From Collinsella sp. AM34-10 (GTDB taxonomy: Bacteria; Actinomycetota; Coriobacteriia; Coriobacteriales; Coriobacteriaceae), in contig NZ_QSIL01000011.1 of NCBI RefSeq assembly GCF_003469185.1, forward strand, positions 1-35,896: a stretch of 35,896 nucleotides of DNA, in the 5' to 3' direction. The first letter of the stretch is position 1, and each line of letters opens with the position of its first letter. Below, one piece after another: positions 7,807 to 14,804 of the stretch. Below the pieces are notes generated by a model. That model had not been told where the DNA came from. It made no database searches and saw nothing but the letters and a program-made list of their open reading frames with translations. A program made the translations under genes and the position numbers.

Positions 7807-9696
7807 ATGAACGGAGTTTTGCTCATGGTTGTGGCCGCGGCGGTGCTCGCCTGCGGCTATCTGGGCTATGGCCGATGGCTGGCCAACAAGTGGGGCGTTG
7901 ACAAAGAGGCCCTCACGCCGGCCAAGCGCATGAAAGACGGCAACAGCTTCTCGCCCGTCTCCGCCTTCACCGCGTTCTCGCACCAGTTCAGCTCGATCTG
8001 CGGTGCCGGCCCTGTTACGGGTACGATCGTCGCTATGGCCTTCGGCTGGCTTCCCGTCGTGCTCTGGGTCCTCGTCGGCGGCATCTTCTTTGGCGCCGTC
8101 CACGACTTTGGCGCCCTGTACGCCTCGATGAAGAACAACGGCAAGTCCCTGGCCCAGCTCATCGAGAAGTACATCGGCAAGACCGGCCGTCGCCTGTTCC
8201 TGCTGTTCTGCTGGCTGTTCTGCATCATCGTCATCGCCGCTTTCACCGACATGGTCTGCAAGACGTTCATGTTCACCCCGGCCGTTGACGCTTCTGGTGC
8301 TGCTACCGGTGCCATCGACTTCACCAAGTCCTATGCCGCTGGCTGCGCTGGCACCATCTCCATCCTGTTCACCTTCGTCGCCATGGCCTTTGGTTGGGCC
8401 CAGAAGAAGTTCAACCTCACCGGCGCTGCCGAGTTCGTCACCGGCGTGGTACTCATGGTCCTCATGTTCGCCGTCGGCATGCAGTTCCCGGTCTACCTGG
8501 ACAAGTTCCAGTGGTTCGCCGTCGTCATGGTCTACCTGGTCTTTGCCGGTGCCATGCCCATCCAGATGCTCAAGACCCCTCGCGACTACCTCACTTCCAT
8601 CATGATGATCGTCATGATCGTCTGCGCTGTCCTCGGTATCGTCGTCCTGGGCGCTAACGGCCAGGCCACCATCACCGCTCCGGTCTTCACCGGCTTTAGC
8701 AATGCCTCGGGCATGATGTTCCCGGTCCTGTTTGTCTCCGTTGCCTGCGGTGCTCTCTCCGGTTTCCACAGCCTCGTTTCTTCTGGTACCTCCTCCAAGC
8801 AGGTCGAGAAGGAGCAGGACGCCGTCAAGGTCGGTTACGGCGCCATGATCGTCGAGTCCTTCGTCGGCATCCTTGCCATCATCGTCGCCGGCATCATGTT
8901 CTCCGACATGAACACCGCCGGTACCGGCGCCCTTAACGCCGGCGTCGCTTCCACCCCGTTCCAGATCTTCGCAGCTGGCATCTCCCGCGGTATGCAGGCC
9001 TTCGGCGTTGACGGCACGCTCGCAACCGTCTTCATGACCATGAACGTTTCCGCTCTGGCCCTGACCTCGCTCGATGCCGTCGCCCGCATCGCTCGCACCT
9101 CGTTCTCCGAGTTCTTTGCCCAGACCAACGACGCCCTGGCCATCGAGTCCAAGGCCGGCTACATGAAGGTCCTCGGTAACCCCTGGTTCGCCACGGTCGT
9201 TACCCTGCTTCCTGGCCTCGCCCTCGCCTTTGGCGGCTATGCCAACATCTGGCCGCTCTTTGGTGCTTCTAACCAGCTGCTCGGCGGTATGACCATGATC
9301 ACCCTCGCCGTGTTCTGCAAGTGCACCGGCCGCAAGGGTTGGATGCTCTACGTGCCCGTTGTCTTCCTGCTCTGTTGCACCTTCACCTCGCTGGTCCAGA
9401 GCGCCATGGGCTGCATGACCGCCGTCCAGGCCTACGGCTTCTTCGGCACCATCCCGGCTACCGCCACCACGGCTGCCGTTTCCGTCGCCGCCACCAAGGG
9501 TCTGCAGCTCGTCTTCGCCGTCCTGCTGATGGTCCTGGGCCTCATCGTTGCCGTCAACTGCCTCAAGGAGTTCTTCGGCAAGGAGGCCGGTTCCATGCCC
9601 GACGAGGAGCCCGAGTGGTCCGAGATGGGCAAGGCCGAGTATGGCCGCACTGCTGTCGCCGAGGCTCCCGCCGACGCCGAGGCTGCCAAGGCCTAG
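7807..9696 (+). CDS. cstA: CstA-family transporter (carbon starvation protein A)
   Basis: Integral membrane transporter of the CstA family, whose known members take up peptides or pyruvate. The family N-terminal region is clear: SHQFSSICGAGPVTG, GWLPVVLW and GAVHDFGALYASMKNNGKSL, then hydrophobic segments throughout, roughly 15-17 membrane spans, and an acidic cytoplasmic C-terminus. Length 629 aa matches the shorter CstA forms. A strong GAGGAGG at 7793-7799 serves the ATG. Codon use is far more C-ending than in the upstream operon, which suggests high expression. The Ile/Val leader and terminator ahead of it hint at control by branched-chain amino acids. Substrate is not shown by sequence. 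Confidence 0.9.
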   Translation: MNGVLLMVVAAAVLACGYLGYGRWLANKWGVDKEALTPAKRMKDGNSFSPVSAFTAFSHQFSSICGAGPVTGTIVAMAFGWLPVVLWVLVGGIFFGAVHDFGALYASMKNNGKSLAQLIEKYIGKTGRRLFLLFCWLFCIIVIAAFTDMVCKTFMFTPAVDASGAATGAIDFTKSYAAGCAGTISILFTFVAMAFGWAQKKFNLTGAAEFVTGVVLMVLMFAVGMQFPVYLDKFQWFAVVMVYLVFAGAMPIQMLKTPRDYLTSIMMIVMIVCAVLGIVVLGANGQATITAPVFTGFSNASGMMFPVLFVSVACGALSGFHSLVSSGTSSKQVEKEQDAVKVGYGAMIVESFVGILAIIVAGIMFSDMNTAGTGALNAGVASTPFQIFAAGISRGMQAFGVDGTLATVFMTMNVSALALTSLDAVARIARTSFSEFFAQTNDALAIESKAGYMKVLGNPWFATVVTLLPGLALAFGGYANIWPLFGASNQLLGGMTMITLAVFCKCTGRKGWMLYVPVVFLLCCTFTSLVQSAMGCMTAVQAYGFFGTIPATATTAAVSVAATKGLQLVFAVLLMVLGLIVAVNCLKEFFGKEAGSMPDEEPEWSEMGKAEYGRTAVAEAPADAEAAKA

Positions 9697-9737
9697 TCAA
9701 CTTGATGAGCTAACCGTTCCATCCATATGACTCGGAA

Positions 9738-9774
9738 AGACCGGGTCCGCAACGACGCGGGCTCGGTCTTTTTT
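9738..9774 (+). terminator. intrinsic terminator of cstA
   Basis: Stem AGACCGGGTCCGC (9738-9750) with 9757-9769 (one G-U, one mismatch), loop AACGAC, then six T. It ends the cstA transcript 40 bp after the stop. Confidence 0.85.
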
Positions 9775-9853
9775 CTTGCGGGAACGGGTGATGCAAAGGC
9801 GTCCTCGCAGATGTTTTGCGTGGATAGGCTCGCGCGATGTACCATATAGACGT

Positions 9854-9867
9854 ATATGTGTACATAT
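9854..9867. promoter_or_regulatory. small palindrome upstream of the TOPRIM gene
   Basis: ATATGT and ACATAT face each other across two bases, 13 bp ahead of the GTG start and next to an A+T-rich stretch that could hold the -10. It could be an operator, but only one copy is seen. Confidence 0.25.
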
Positions 9868-9879
9868 GAAAGGGGCCCC

Positions 9880-12051
9880 GTGGCCAAGACGGTATATTCC
9901 GATAACCAAAATAATGTCGATGCCCTGGCTGAGCGTCTAAGCAGCCAGACGTCGCTTTCTGCCGAGCGCGCCAAGCTGGTTGCCTACGACCTGCTCTGCC
10001 GCAAGGCGCTTAAAATCAAGTCGAGCGCGCTGGCACAGATTTTCCGCTCCGTCGATAAGGAATGCGACACCAAGGCGATGCGCGACGAACTCATCGCGGC
10101 AAAAATCGTTACCAAGATCGAGGGCAGCGGCATTAACGGACGTCCGGCGTTCTATACCATTCATGCCGAGATAAGTGATGCCCAGGAGCAGCTTGCCGAG
10201 GTTGCCGAAGAAGCCGTCGAGGACGTTGTCGAGGTGCCCGCTTCGGTGGAAACGGCCCCGCGCGAGCATATCGATACCGACGAGCTGCTCGATGAGAGCG
10301 TCGTTCGCGCCTTTACGGCTAAGGCCGGTCGCGGCGGTTTTGGTGGGGGCGGCAAGCGCGATGCTCAGCGCCGTGCCCAGCAGGAGCGCTTCCGTCGTGC
10401 CGTGGCTCAAAAGGATGAACTCGATACCGAGACTGTTGTGACCGAGGTTGCCGCTGAGTCGCAAAAGCCCGTGGAGGCCCAAGAGCCCAAGCGTCGTCGC
10501 GGTGCTCACTTTAAGGCTGTGCAGCAGGATGTCGCGCATGAGGCTGAAGAGCCTTCCGAGGTTGCAGGCGATGCTGAGGAGTCTGCCAAGAGGGTTTCGG
10601 GTTCGTGTCGTCCCGGCCGCGGTTTTGCGGGGCGCGCGTATCCCATAAAGCGTCAGGAGAAGGGCGAGCCGGCTTCGACCGCTCAGGCCGATAAGGCCGA
10701 ACAAACTGAGAAAACCGTTGAGCCGGTGACTTGCGAGCAGCAACCTTCCGAGTCGCAGTCTGCGGCTGGCACCGAGGTCAAAGCTCAACAGTCCGCTGAT
10801 AAGCAGACAGGGGAGAGCGCCTCAAGCAAGCCCCGCCGCCGTCGTCACCGCGGCGGTCGTGGCTCAAATGCCGAGGCCGCGGCCGAGAAGGCAGCGATGC
10901 AAAGCAAGGATGCGAAGGCTGAGGCCCTGGTGGAGCAGCCCAAGCGCCAGCCGGCGAAGGGGGACAAGCCCGAGCGCTCGCAAAAGGGTCCGTCCGCGCC
11001 AAAGCAAGAGCGCAAAGCTCAGGCGGATTCCAAGCGCAAATCCCAGGCGCAGCCCAAACCGACTGCAAACGATGCGGCCGCCCAGCAGCCTGAGCCGCCC
11101 GCTCATGGCGAGGTTTCGGCGTTTGCTCTGGCCCGTGTCCTGGGCAGGCAGCTGCTCAAGGTCGTTCCCACGCCTACGGCGCTCTCCAAGATTAAGGAGC
11201 AGCAGACTCAAATCGTTAAGGTCGAGGGCAAGGACGGCAATAAGGCTCCGCAGCGCACTCAGCACAACGAGATGTCCAACCGCAAGATTGCCGAGGAGAT
11301 TGCGATCATCCAGGCTTGGATAGAGCAGAATCGCGGCGCCGACACGCCGGTCGCTTCGCGTCGCCAGCGCGCCTACCAGATTTTTAACGATGAGAAGGCC
11401 TTTGACGGCAAACACGGCGAGCGCCTGATTCGGCGTATGACCGAAAAGGGCATCAGCATGCAGGCAATCAAGGTTGCTCCCAACCGTCCTGTGCACTTTA
11501 CGGGCTTCTTTACGCTGGGCGCCGACAAGCCGTTCATTATGGTTGAGAACCTGGACACCTATGACGAGATCGTCAAGCTCCTGCGCGGCCGCAAGCACGC
11601 CAAGCTTTTTGGCACCAAGGTGGGTGGCGTGATCTTTGGCGGCGGCTGCAAGGCGAGCGTTTCACACGCACTGGATGATTATCTGGCCGAGATCGGCTAT
11701 CGCTTTAACTATGTCTACTACGTGGGCGACATTGACCGAGAGGGTGCGCGCATTGTCGAGCAGACCCGTAACGCCAATGTGGTTGAGATTCGCCTGCATG
11801 CCGGTATGTATCGCGCCATGCTCGCCGAGCACAAGCGCCGCGTGAAGGCCGGCGGTGAGTGCGAGCCCGCGGCTGCCAACCAGGGTGTACCGCAGAACCT
11901 GGCGGCGACGATCAAAGATCTGCCCATGGTCACGCGCGTGCAGTTCCGCAACGTGCTGCGCGAGGGCGGACGCATTCCGCAGGAGATTCTGATGACCGCC
12001 GACTATCGGGATGGCGACTCGGGAAGCTTCGACCGCATGCTGAACAATTAG
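9880..12051 (+). CDS. JetD/DUF2220-like TOPRIM-domain protein with long charged linker
   Basis: Function unknown. Three parts are visible in 723 aa. Residues 1 to about 105 form a folded, helix-rich domain of possible winged-helix type. About 110-400 is low-complexity, rich in Glu, Lys, Arg, Gln and Ala, with the basic stretches GRGGFGGGGKRD and RRRRHRGGRG that resemble RNA-binding tails. About 400-723 is folded, with VENLDTYDEI (Glu556) and VGDIDREGARI (Asp617, Asp619) spaced like the acidic residues of a TOPRIM fold. It is similar in motif style to the C-terminal domain of Wadjet JetD. No JetA, JetB or JetC lies nearby. GTG 9880 with AAAGGGG is preferred over the upstream ATG 9856, which lacks a ribosome site. 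Confidence 0.6.
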   Translation: MAKTVYSDNQNNVDALAERLSSQTSLSAERAKLVAYDLLCRKALKIKSSALAQIFRSVDKECDTKAMRDELIAAKIVTKIEGSGINGRPAFYTIHAEISDAQEQLAEVAEEAVEDVVEVPASVETAPREHIDTDELLDESVVRAFTAKAGRGGFGGGGKRDAQRRAQQERFRRAVAQKDELDTETVVTEVAAESQKPVEAQEPKRRRGAHFKAVQQDVAHEAEEPSEVAGDAEESAKRVSGSCRPGRGFAGRAYPIKRQEKGEPASTAQADKAEQTEKTVEPVTCEQQPSESQSAAGTEVKAQQSADKQTGESASSKPRRRRHRGGRGSNAEAAAEKAAMQSKDAKAEALVEQPKRQPAKGDKPERSQKGPSAPKQERKAQADSKRKSQAQPKPTANDAAAQQPEPPAHGEVSAFALARVLGRQLLKVVPTPTALSKIKEQQTQIVKVEGKDGNKAPQRTQHNEMSNRKIAEEIAIIQAWIEQNRGADTPVASRRQRAYQIFNDEKAFDGKHGERLIRRMTEKGISMQAIKVAPNRPVHFTGFFTLGADKPFIMVENLDTYDEIVKLLRGRKHAKLFGTKVGGVIFGGGCKASVSHALDDYLAEIGYRFNYVYYVGDIDREGARIVEQTRNANVVEIRLHAGMYRAMLAEHKRRVKAGGECEPAAANQGVPQNLAATIKDLPMVTRVQFRNVLREGGRIPQEILMTADYRDGDSGSFDRMLNN

Positions 12052-12053
12052 TT

Positions 12054-12082
12054 CCGCCGTTCTACCGAACGGCGGTCTTCTT
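12054..12082 (+). terminator. terminator after the TOPRIM gene
   Basis: Perfect 8-bp stem CCGCCGTT/AACGGCGG (12054-12061, 12068-12075) followed by TCTTCTT. It begins three bases after the stop codon. Confidence 0.7.
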
Positions 12083-12126
12083 GACGCTGCGAGGGGCCCT
12101 GGCACGGCAATCTGACGTTCAACTTC

Positions 12127-12155
12127 GGCGGCGCGACCAGAAGGTCAGCGCCGCC
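12127..12155. other. stable hairpin
   Basis: GGCGGCGCGACC (12127-12138) pairs with the segment ending at 12155 through 12 base pairs, with an AGAA loop and one bulged A. Only TTGTTT follows, so it is a weak terminator at best. It sits between the terminator and the half repeat in a gene-free region. Confidence 0.5.
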
Positions 12156-12213
12156 TTGTTTCACGTCACCTTGCCATACCAGGACCCCTCTCGCTGTCAC
12201 GTCCAAAACATCG

Positions 12214-12283
12214 AGGTCACGTGGCCTCCTGTTCGTGCGGAACTCGCGATAAACCTAAGCCGGTGCCCCCGCTCTCCCGGGGC
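12214..12283 (+). repeat. degenerate half copy D of the inverted-repeat family
   Basis: Thirty bases at 12221-12250 equal the 3' half of the copy B core, down to the terminal CGCGAT. They are followed by AAACC as in copy A. The 5' half is scrambled, the inner loop is deleted (GAGGTCAC directly joins GTGGCCTC) and no complementary left arm is found upstream. It appears to be a decayed copy. Confidence 0.75.
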
Positions 12284-12348
12284 CTGTGGTTACTTGGTTG
12301 TTGCATGCGGCTCGCTTTTCGGAACTAGGCTTATATTTTCTAGATGTA

Positions 12349-12389
12349 AGGCGCTCTTGGTCCTAATGGGCTTGGGGCGCCTGTCTTTT
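12349..12389 (+). terminator. possible terminator-like hairpin
   Basis: AGGCGCTC (12349-12356) pairs with GGGCGCCT (12375-12382) with one G-U, followed by GTCTTTT. There is no recognised gene just upstream, so it may belong to an unrecognised RNA or be chance. Confidence 0.3.
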
Positions 12390-12506
12390 GAAGGTAGATT
12401 TTCCCGTGCTGGACGAGAAGTTGTGTTGCCTTGCGGGTTCGAATCCCCCCGCTTGCCCACAAGAAAAACCTCCCGATCGGCTATGCGTTCGAGAGGCTTG
12501 TTTCTT

Positions 12507-12581
12507 TGGCTGGGACGGAGGGATTCGAACCCCCAACAGCCGGCACCAAAAACCGGAGTTCTACCGTTGAACTACGTCCCA
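12507..12581 (-). tRNA. tRNA-Gln(UUG)
   Basis: Read on the minus strand, the acceptor stem TGGGACG pairs with CGTCCCA, with U1-A72 typical of bacterial glutamine tRNA. The D arm, anticodon stem CCGGT/GCCGG and T arm GGGGGTTCGAATCCCTC are all present. The seven-base anticodon loop reads TTTTGGT, giving anticodon UUG. Discriminator G is at 12510 and a genomically encoded CCA at 12507-12509. Confidence 0.95.
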
Positions 12582-12619
12582 ATGTGTGGTGTTGCCCAAA
12601 AGCAACCCGTTTAGTTTAC

Positions 12620-13525
12620 CTAATCTGCGAGGGCATCGCAAACGCCATCGAGCAGGCGTACGGCGAGTGTCTGCGCATCACTTGCGGTGAAGGTTCCGTT
12701 GTAGCGCGTCATGCCCGTGAGCTCAATGCGGATGCGCGCGGGCTTTTGCTGCGCGGCGACATTGGCGGTGCGGATGCGCTGTGCAAGGTTGTGACACTCG
12801 GCAAGGGCGATCGTGGCGCGCGGCGCAGCATCTGCGGGCAGCTCATCGCTTGCAATCTCGAGCACCAGATCCACGTCGGTCGGAACCTCGGAATCGCAAA
12901 GCATCATGCCGCTGCTGTCGGTCGTCGCCGTGGCGATGTTCCACATGCGCGATGCAACGCTGCGTGCGATGGGGTCCTCACCGATGACGGCAATCTGGAA
13001 GCGCTCGAGCACGTTGGCGGCGCGGGCAAAACCGATGCGCGACTCGGCCTCGGTAACCGAGGGCTTGCCCTCCCACACGTGATGCAGGCGGTTGATATAG
13101 GCGTAGGTATCCTGGAACGCCATGCCATCGGCAAACAGGCCAACATTTTCCTGGAACTGCTGCAGAGCGGCCTCGGTGTGCGGGCCAAAATAGCCGTCGT
13201 CCTCACCGCAGGCAAAACCCAAAACGTTGAGCGCGCGCTGCAGGGCCTGAACGTCGGCGCCATGGAAATTGGGCATGCGCAGATAGAGCGTGCGGTCGCC
13301 CAGTTTATACGAGGCGTCTACCAGGGCGCTCCAACAGGGGATATCGACGGCGCAGCCAGCGGGAAGGCCACTGTCGAGCCTAAAGGTGCCAACAGCCTGC
13401 TCGGTGGTGGTGCCAAAGCGCTTGTCGGAGACCTCGGTGTCATCGATTGTATAGCCGAGCTGCAGAAGGCGGGACTGGACGTCCTCGACGGCTGCTCCCT
13501 GCATGCCCGTTGTAATAGGTTCCAT
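12620..13525 (-). CDS. CwlM-like protein with two peptidoglycan-binding domains and a degenerate C-terminal domain
   Basis: Two PG_binding_1 domains are visible. The first lies at about residues 5-70 (MQGAAVEDVQSRLLQLGY). The second lies at about 75-145, where ASYKLGDRTLYLRMPNFHG leads into DVQALQRALNVLGF and DDGYFGPHTEAALQQFQ. The phrase ASY-LG-RTLY between them is, as I recall, characteristic of actinobacterial CwlM, a cytoplasmic activator of MurA in mycobacteria. No signal peptide or membrane segment is present, so it is probably cytoplasmic. The C-terminal half (about 150-301) occupies the place of the Amidase_3 domain but lacks an obvious zinc-binding His/Glu set. GAAAGGGG precedes the ATG. 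No clear terminator separates it from the tRNA downstream. Confidence 0.65.
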   Translation of the reverse strand: MEPITTGMQGAAVEDVQSRLLQLGYTIDDTEVSDKRFGTTTEQAVGTFRLDSGLPAGCAVDIPCWSALVDASYKLGDRTLYLRMPNFHGADVQALQRALNVLGFACGEDDGYFGPHTEAALQQFQENVGLFADGMAFQDTYAYINRLHHVWEGKPSVTEAESRIGFARAANVLERFQIAVIGEDPIARSVASRMWNIATATTDSSGMMLCDSEVPTDVDLVLEIASDELPADAAPRATIALAECHNLAQRIRTANVAAQQKPARIRIELTGMTRYNGTFTASDAQTLAVRLLDGVCDALAD

Positions 13526-13663
13526 GAACGAACCCCTTTCGGCGTATCATTCGTACTATTTGAGCGCCTGTCGGATAGACGACGCAAAGAGATGCATAAA
13601 CATGCACTCAACAGTGTAGCAAGTTGTACCCAAATACGCTGCTGACAGGTTTTATAACCCACG

Positions 13664-14689
13664 CTAGTTGAGTCGCTCCACAAAGAAATCTGCCATGGAG
13701 AGGAACAACTCGCGTGCGTGCTGATCAAGCTCAACGTTCTCGATGGCCGCTTTGGCCTTGGCGGTCAGGTCGAGCGCGTAAGTGTGAGCGTAATCGATGG
13801 AGCCGGTCCCCTGGAAGATCTCCACGGCGCGTGCGAGCTGCGCGGGATCATCGGTGCCCGAGGAAAGAATCGCCTCGATCTCGTCGTGGTGGCGTTCATC
13901 AGAGAGGGCGTGTACGGCGACAAGCGTGCGCTTGCCCTCGGTGATGTCGGTGCGGAAGTCCTTGTTGGCGGCCTCTTTGGTGCCGATCAAGTTGAGCAGA
14001 TCATCTTGGATCTGGAAGGCAAGGCCCGTGTACAGGCCAAAGGCGCGCAGCGCCTCAATCTGCTCCTCGCTGCCGCCGCCGATAATGGCTCCGGCGGCAA
14101 GTGGCGTGGCTCCGCTGTAGTACGCGGTCTTGTGCGTCGCCATGTCCAGATAATCGTCGACCGAGATGTCAAAGCGCCCATCGCGGACCCAGCCCAAGTC
14201 GAGTGCCTGGCCCTCAATGGTGCGGACGATCATCTCGGTGAGCTCGTGGAGCACGCGGAGTTTCACGTCTGCCTCGAGCGTGGGGTCGTCGAGAACCGTC
14301 TTGGTGACCATGGTGAGCGCCAGATCGCCGCAGTTGATGGCAAGTCCCGTGCCCTCGGTAAGGTGCATGCAGGGCTTGCCGCGACGCAGTTGGCCGTTGT
14401 CGGCGATGTCGTCATGGATAAGCGCTCCCGATTGAAAGTGCTCTATAGCTGCCGCCGCGCTGCGGGCGCTCTCAAAGCTGCCGCCTACCGCGGTGGCGGC
14501 GAGCATGCAGATGAGCGGGCGGTGGCGCTTGCCGGCATTGGCCGTAAATGCCGAGAGCGGGGTATACAGGTAACGCTCGATATCGGCGGAAGTTGCCTGT
14601 CCGTCAAAGAACGTGGCCAGATAGTCGTTAATCTGGTCAAAGTGCTGGGCTAAAAAGCTGGTAAACGGACTGGACACGGGTTCTCGCAT
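13664..14689 (-). CDS. polyprenyl synthetase (trans-isoprenyl diphosphate synthase)
   Basis: Condenses isopentenyl diphosphate with allylic diphosphates to make isoprenoid chains. The first Asp-rich motif DDIAD (about 93-97) and the following RRGKPCMH are intact. The second motif reads QDDLLN, with Asn replacing the usual last Asp, a substitution known among family members. Length 341 aa is normal. Product chain length cannot be fixed from sequence; geranylgeranyl or longer is plausible. Ribosome binding site ahead of the ATG is weak (AAAGA). It is on the same strand as the CwlM-like gene, 138 bp downstream, so it could share its transcript. Confidence 0.9.
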   Translation of the reverse strand: MREPVSSPFTSFLAQHFDQINDYLATFFDGQATSADIERYLYTPLSAFTANAGKRHRPLICMLAATAVGGSFESARSAAAAIEHFQSGALIHDDIADNGQLRRGKPCMHLTEGTGLAINCGDLALTMVTKTVLDDPTLEADVKLRVLHELTEMIVRTIEGQALDLGWVRDGRFDISVDDYLDMATHKTAYYSGATPLAAGAIIGGGSEEQIEALRAFGLYTGLAFQIQDDLLNLIGTKEAANKDFRTDITEGKRTLVAVHALSDERHHDEIEAILSSGTDDPAQLARAVEIFQGTGSIDYAHTYALDLTAKAKAAIENVELDQHARELFLSMADFFVERLN

Positions 14690-14804
14690 TCTTTGATAGG
14701 TTGCATCGTTGCATTATGCAGACAACATATTGCCACATTAGGGCGTCGAGCGCGGCGGTTGAAGACGATTGGTCCATGCGGCCGCAAGTGCGGTAGGGGC
14801 TTGG

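Noticed and set aside
7648..8769. 373-aa Asp/Glu/Gly/His-rich ORF on the minus strand
   Set aside because: Antisense to cstA; its composition is the mirror of C-ending codons in a membrane protein gene.
9880..12051. Wadjet defence system
   Set aside because: Only a JetD-like domain is seen. No JetA, JetB or JetC lies on either side, so a Wadjet locus cannot be claimed.
12433..12452. tRNA T-arm-like segment GCGGGTTCGAATCCCCCCGC
   Set aside because: No matching acceptor strand, D arm or anticodon arm could be found on either side and the T stem has a mismatch. At most it is a tRNA remnant.
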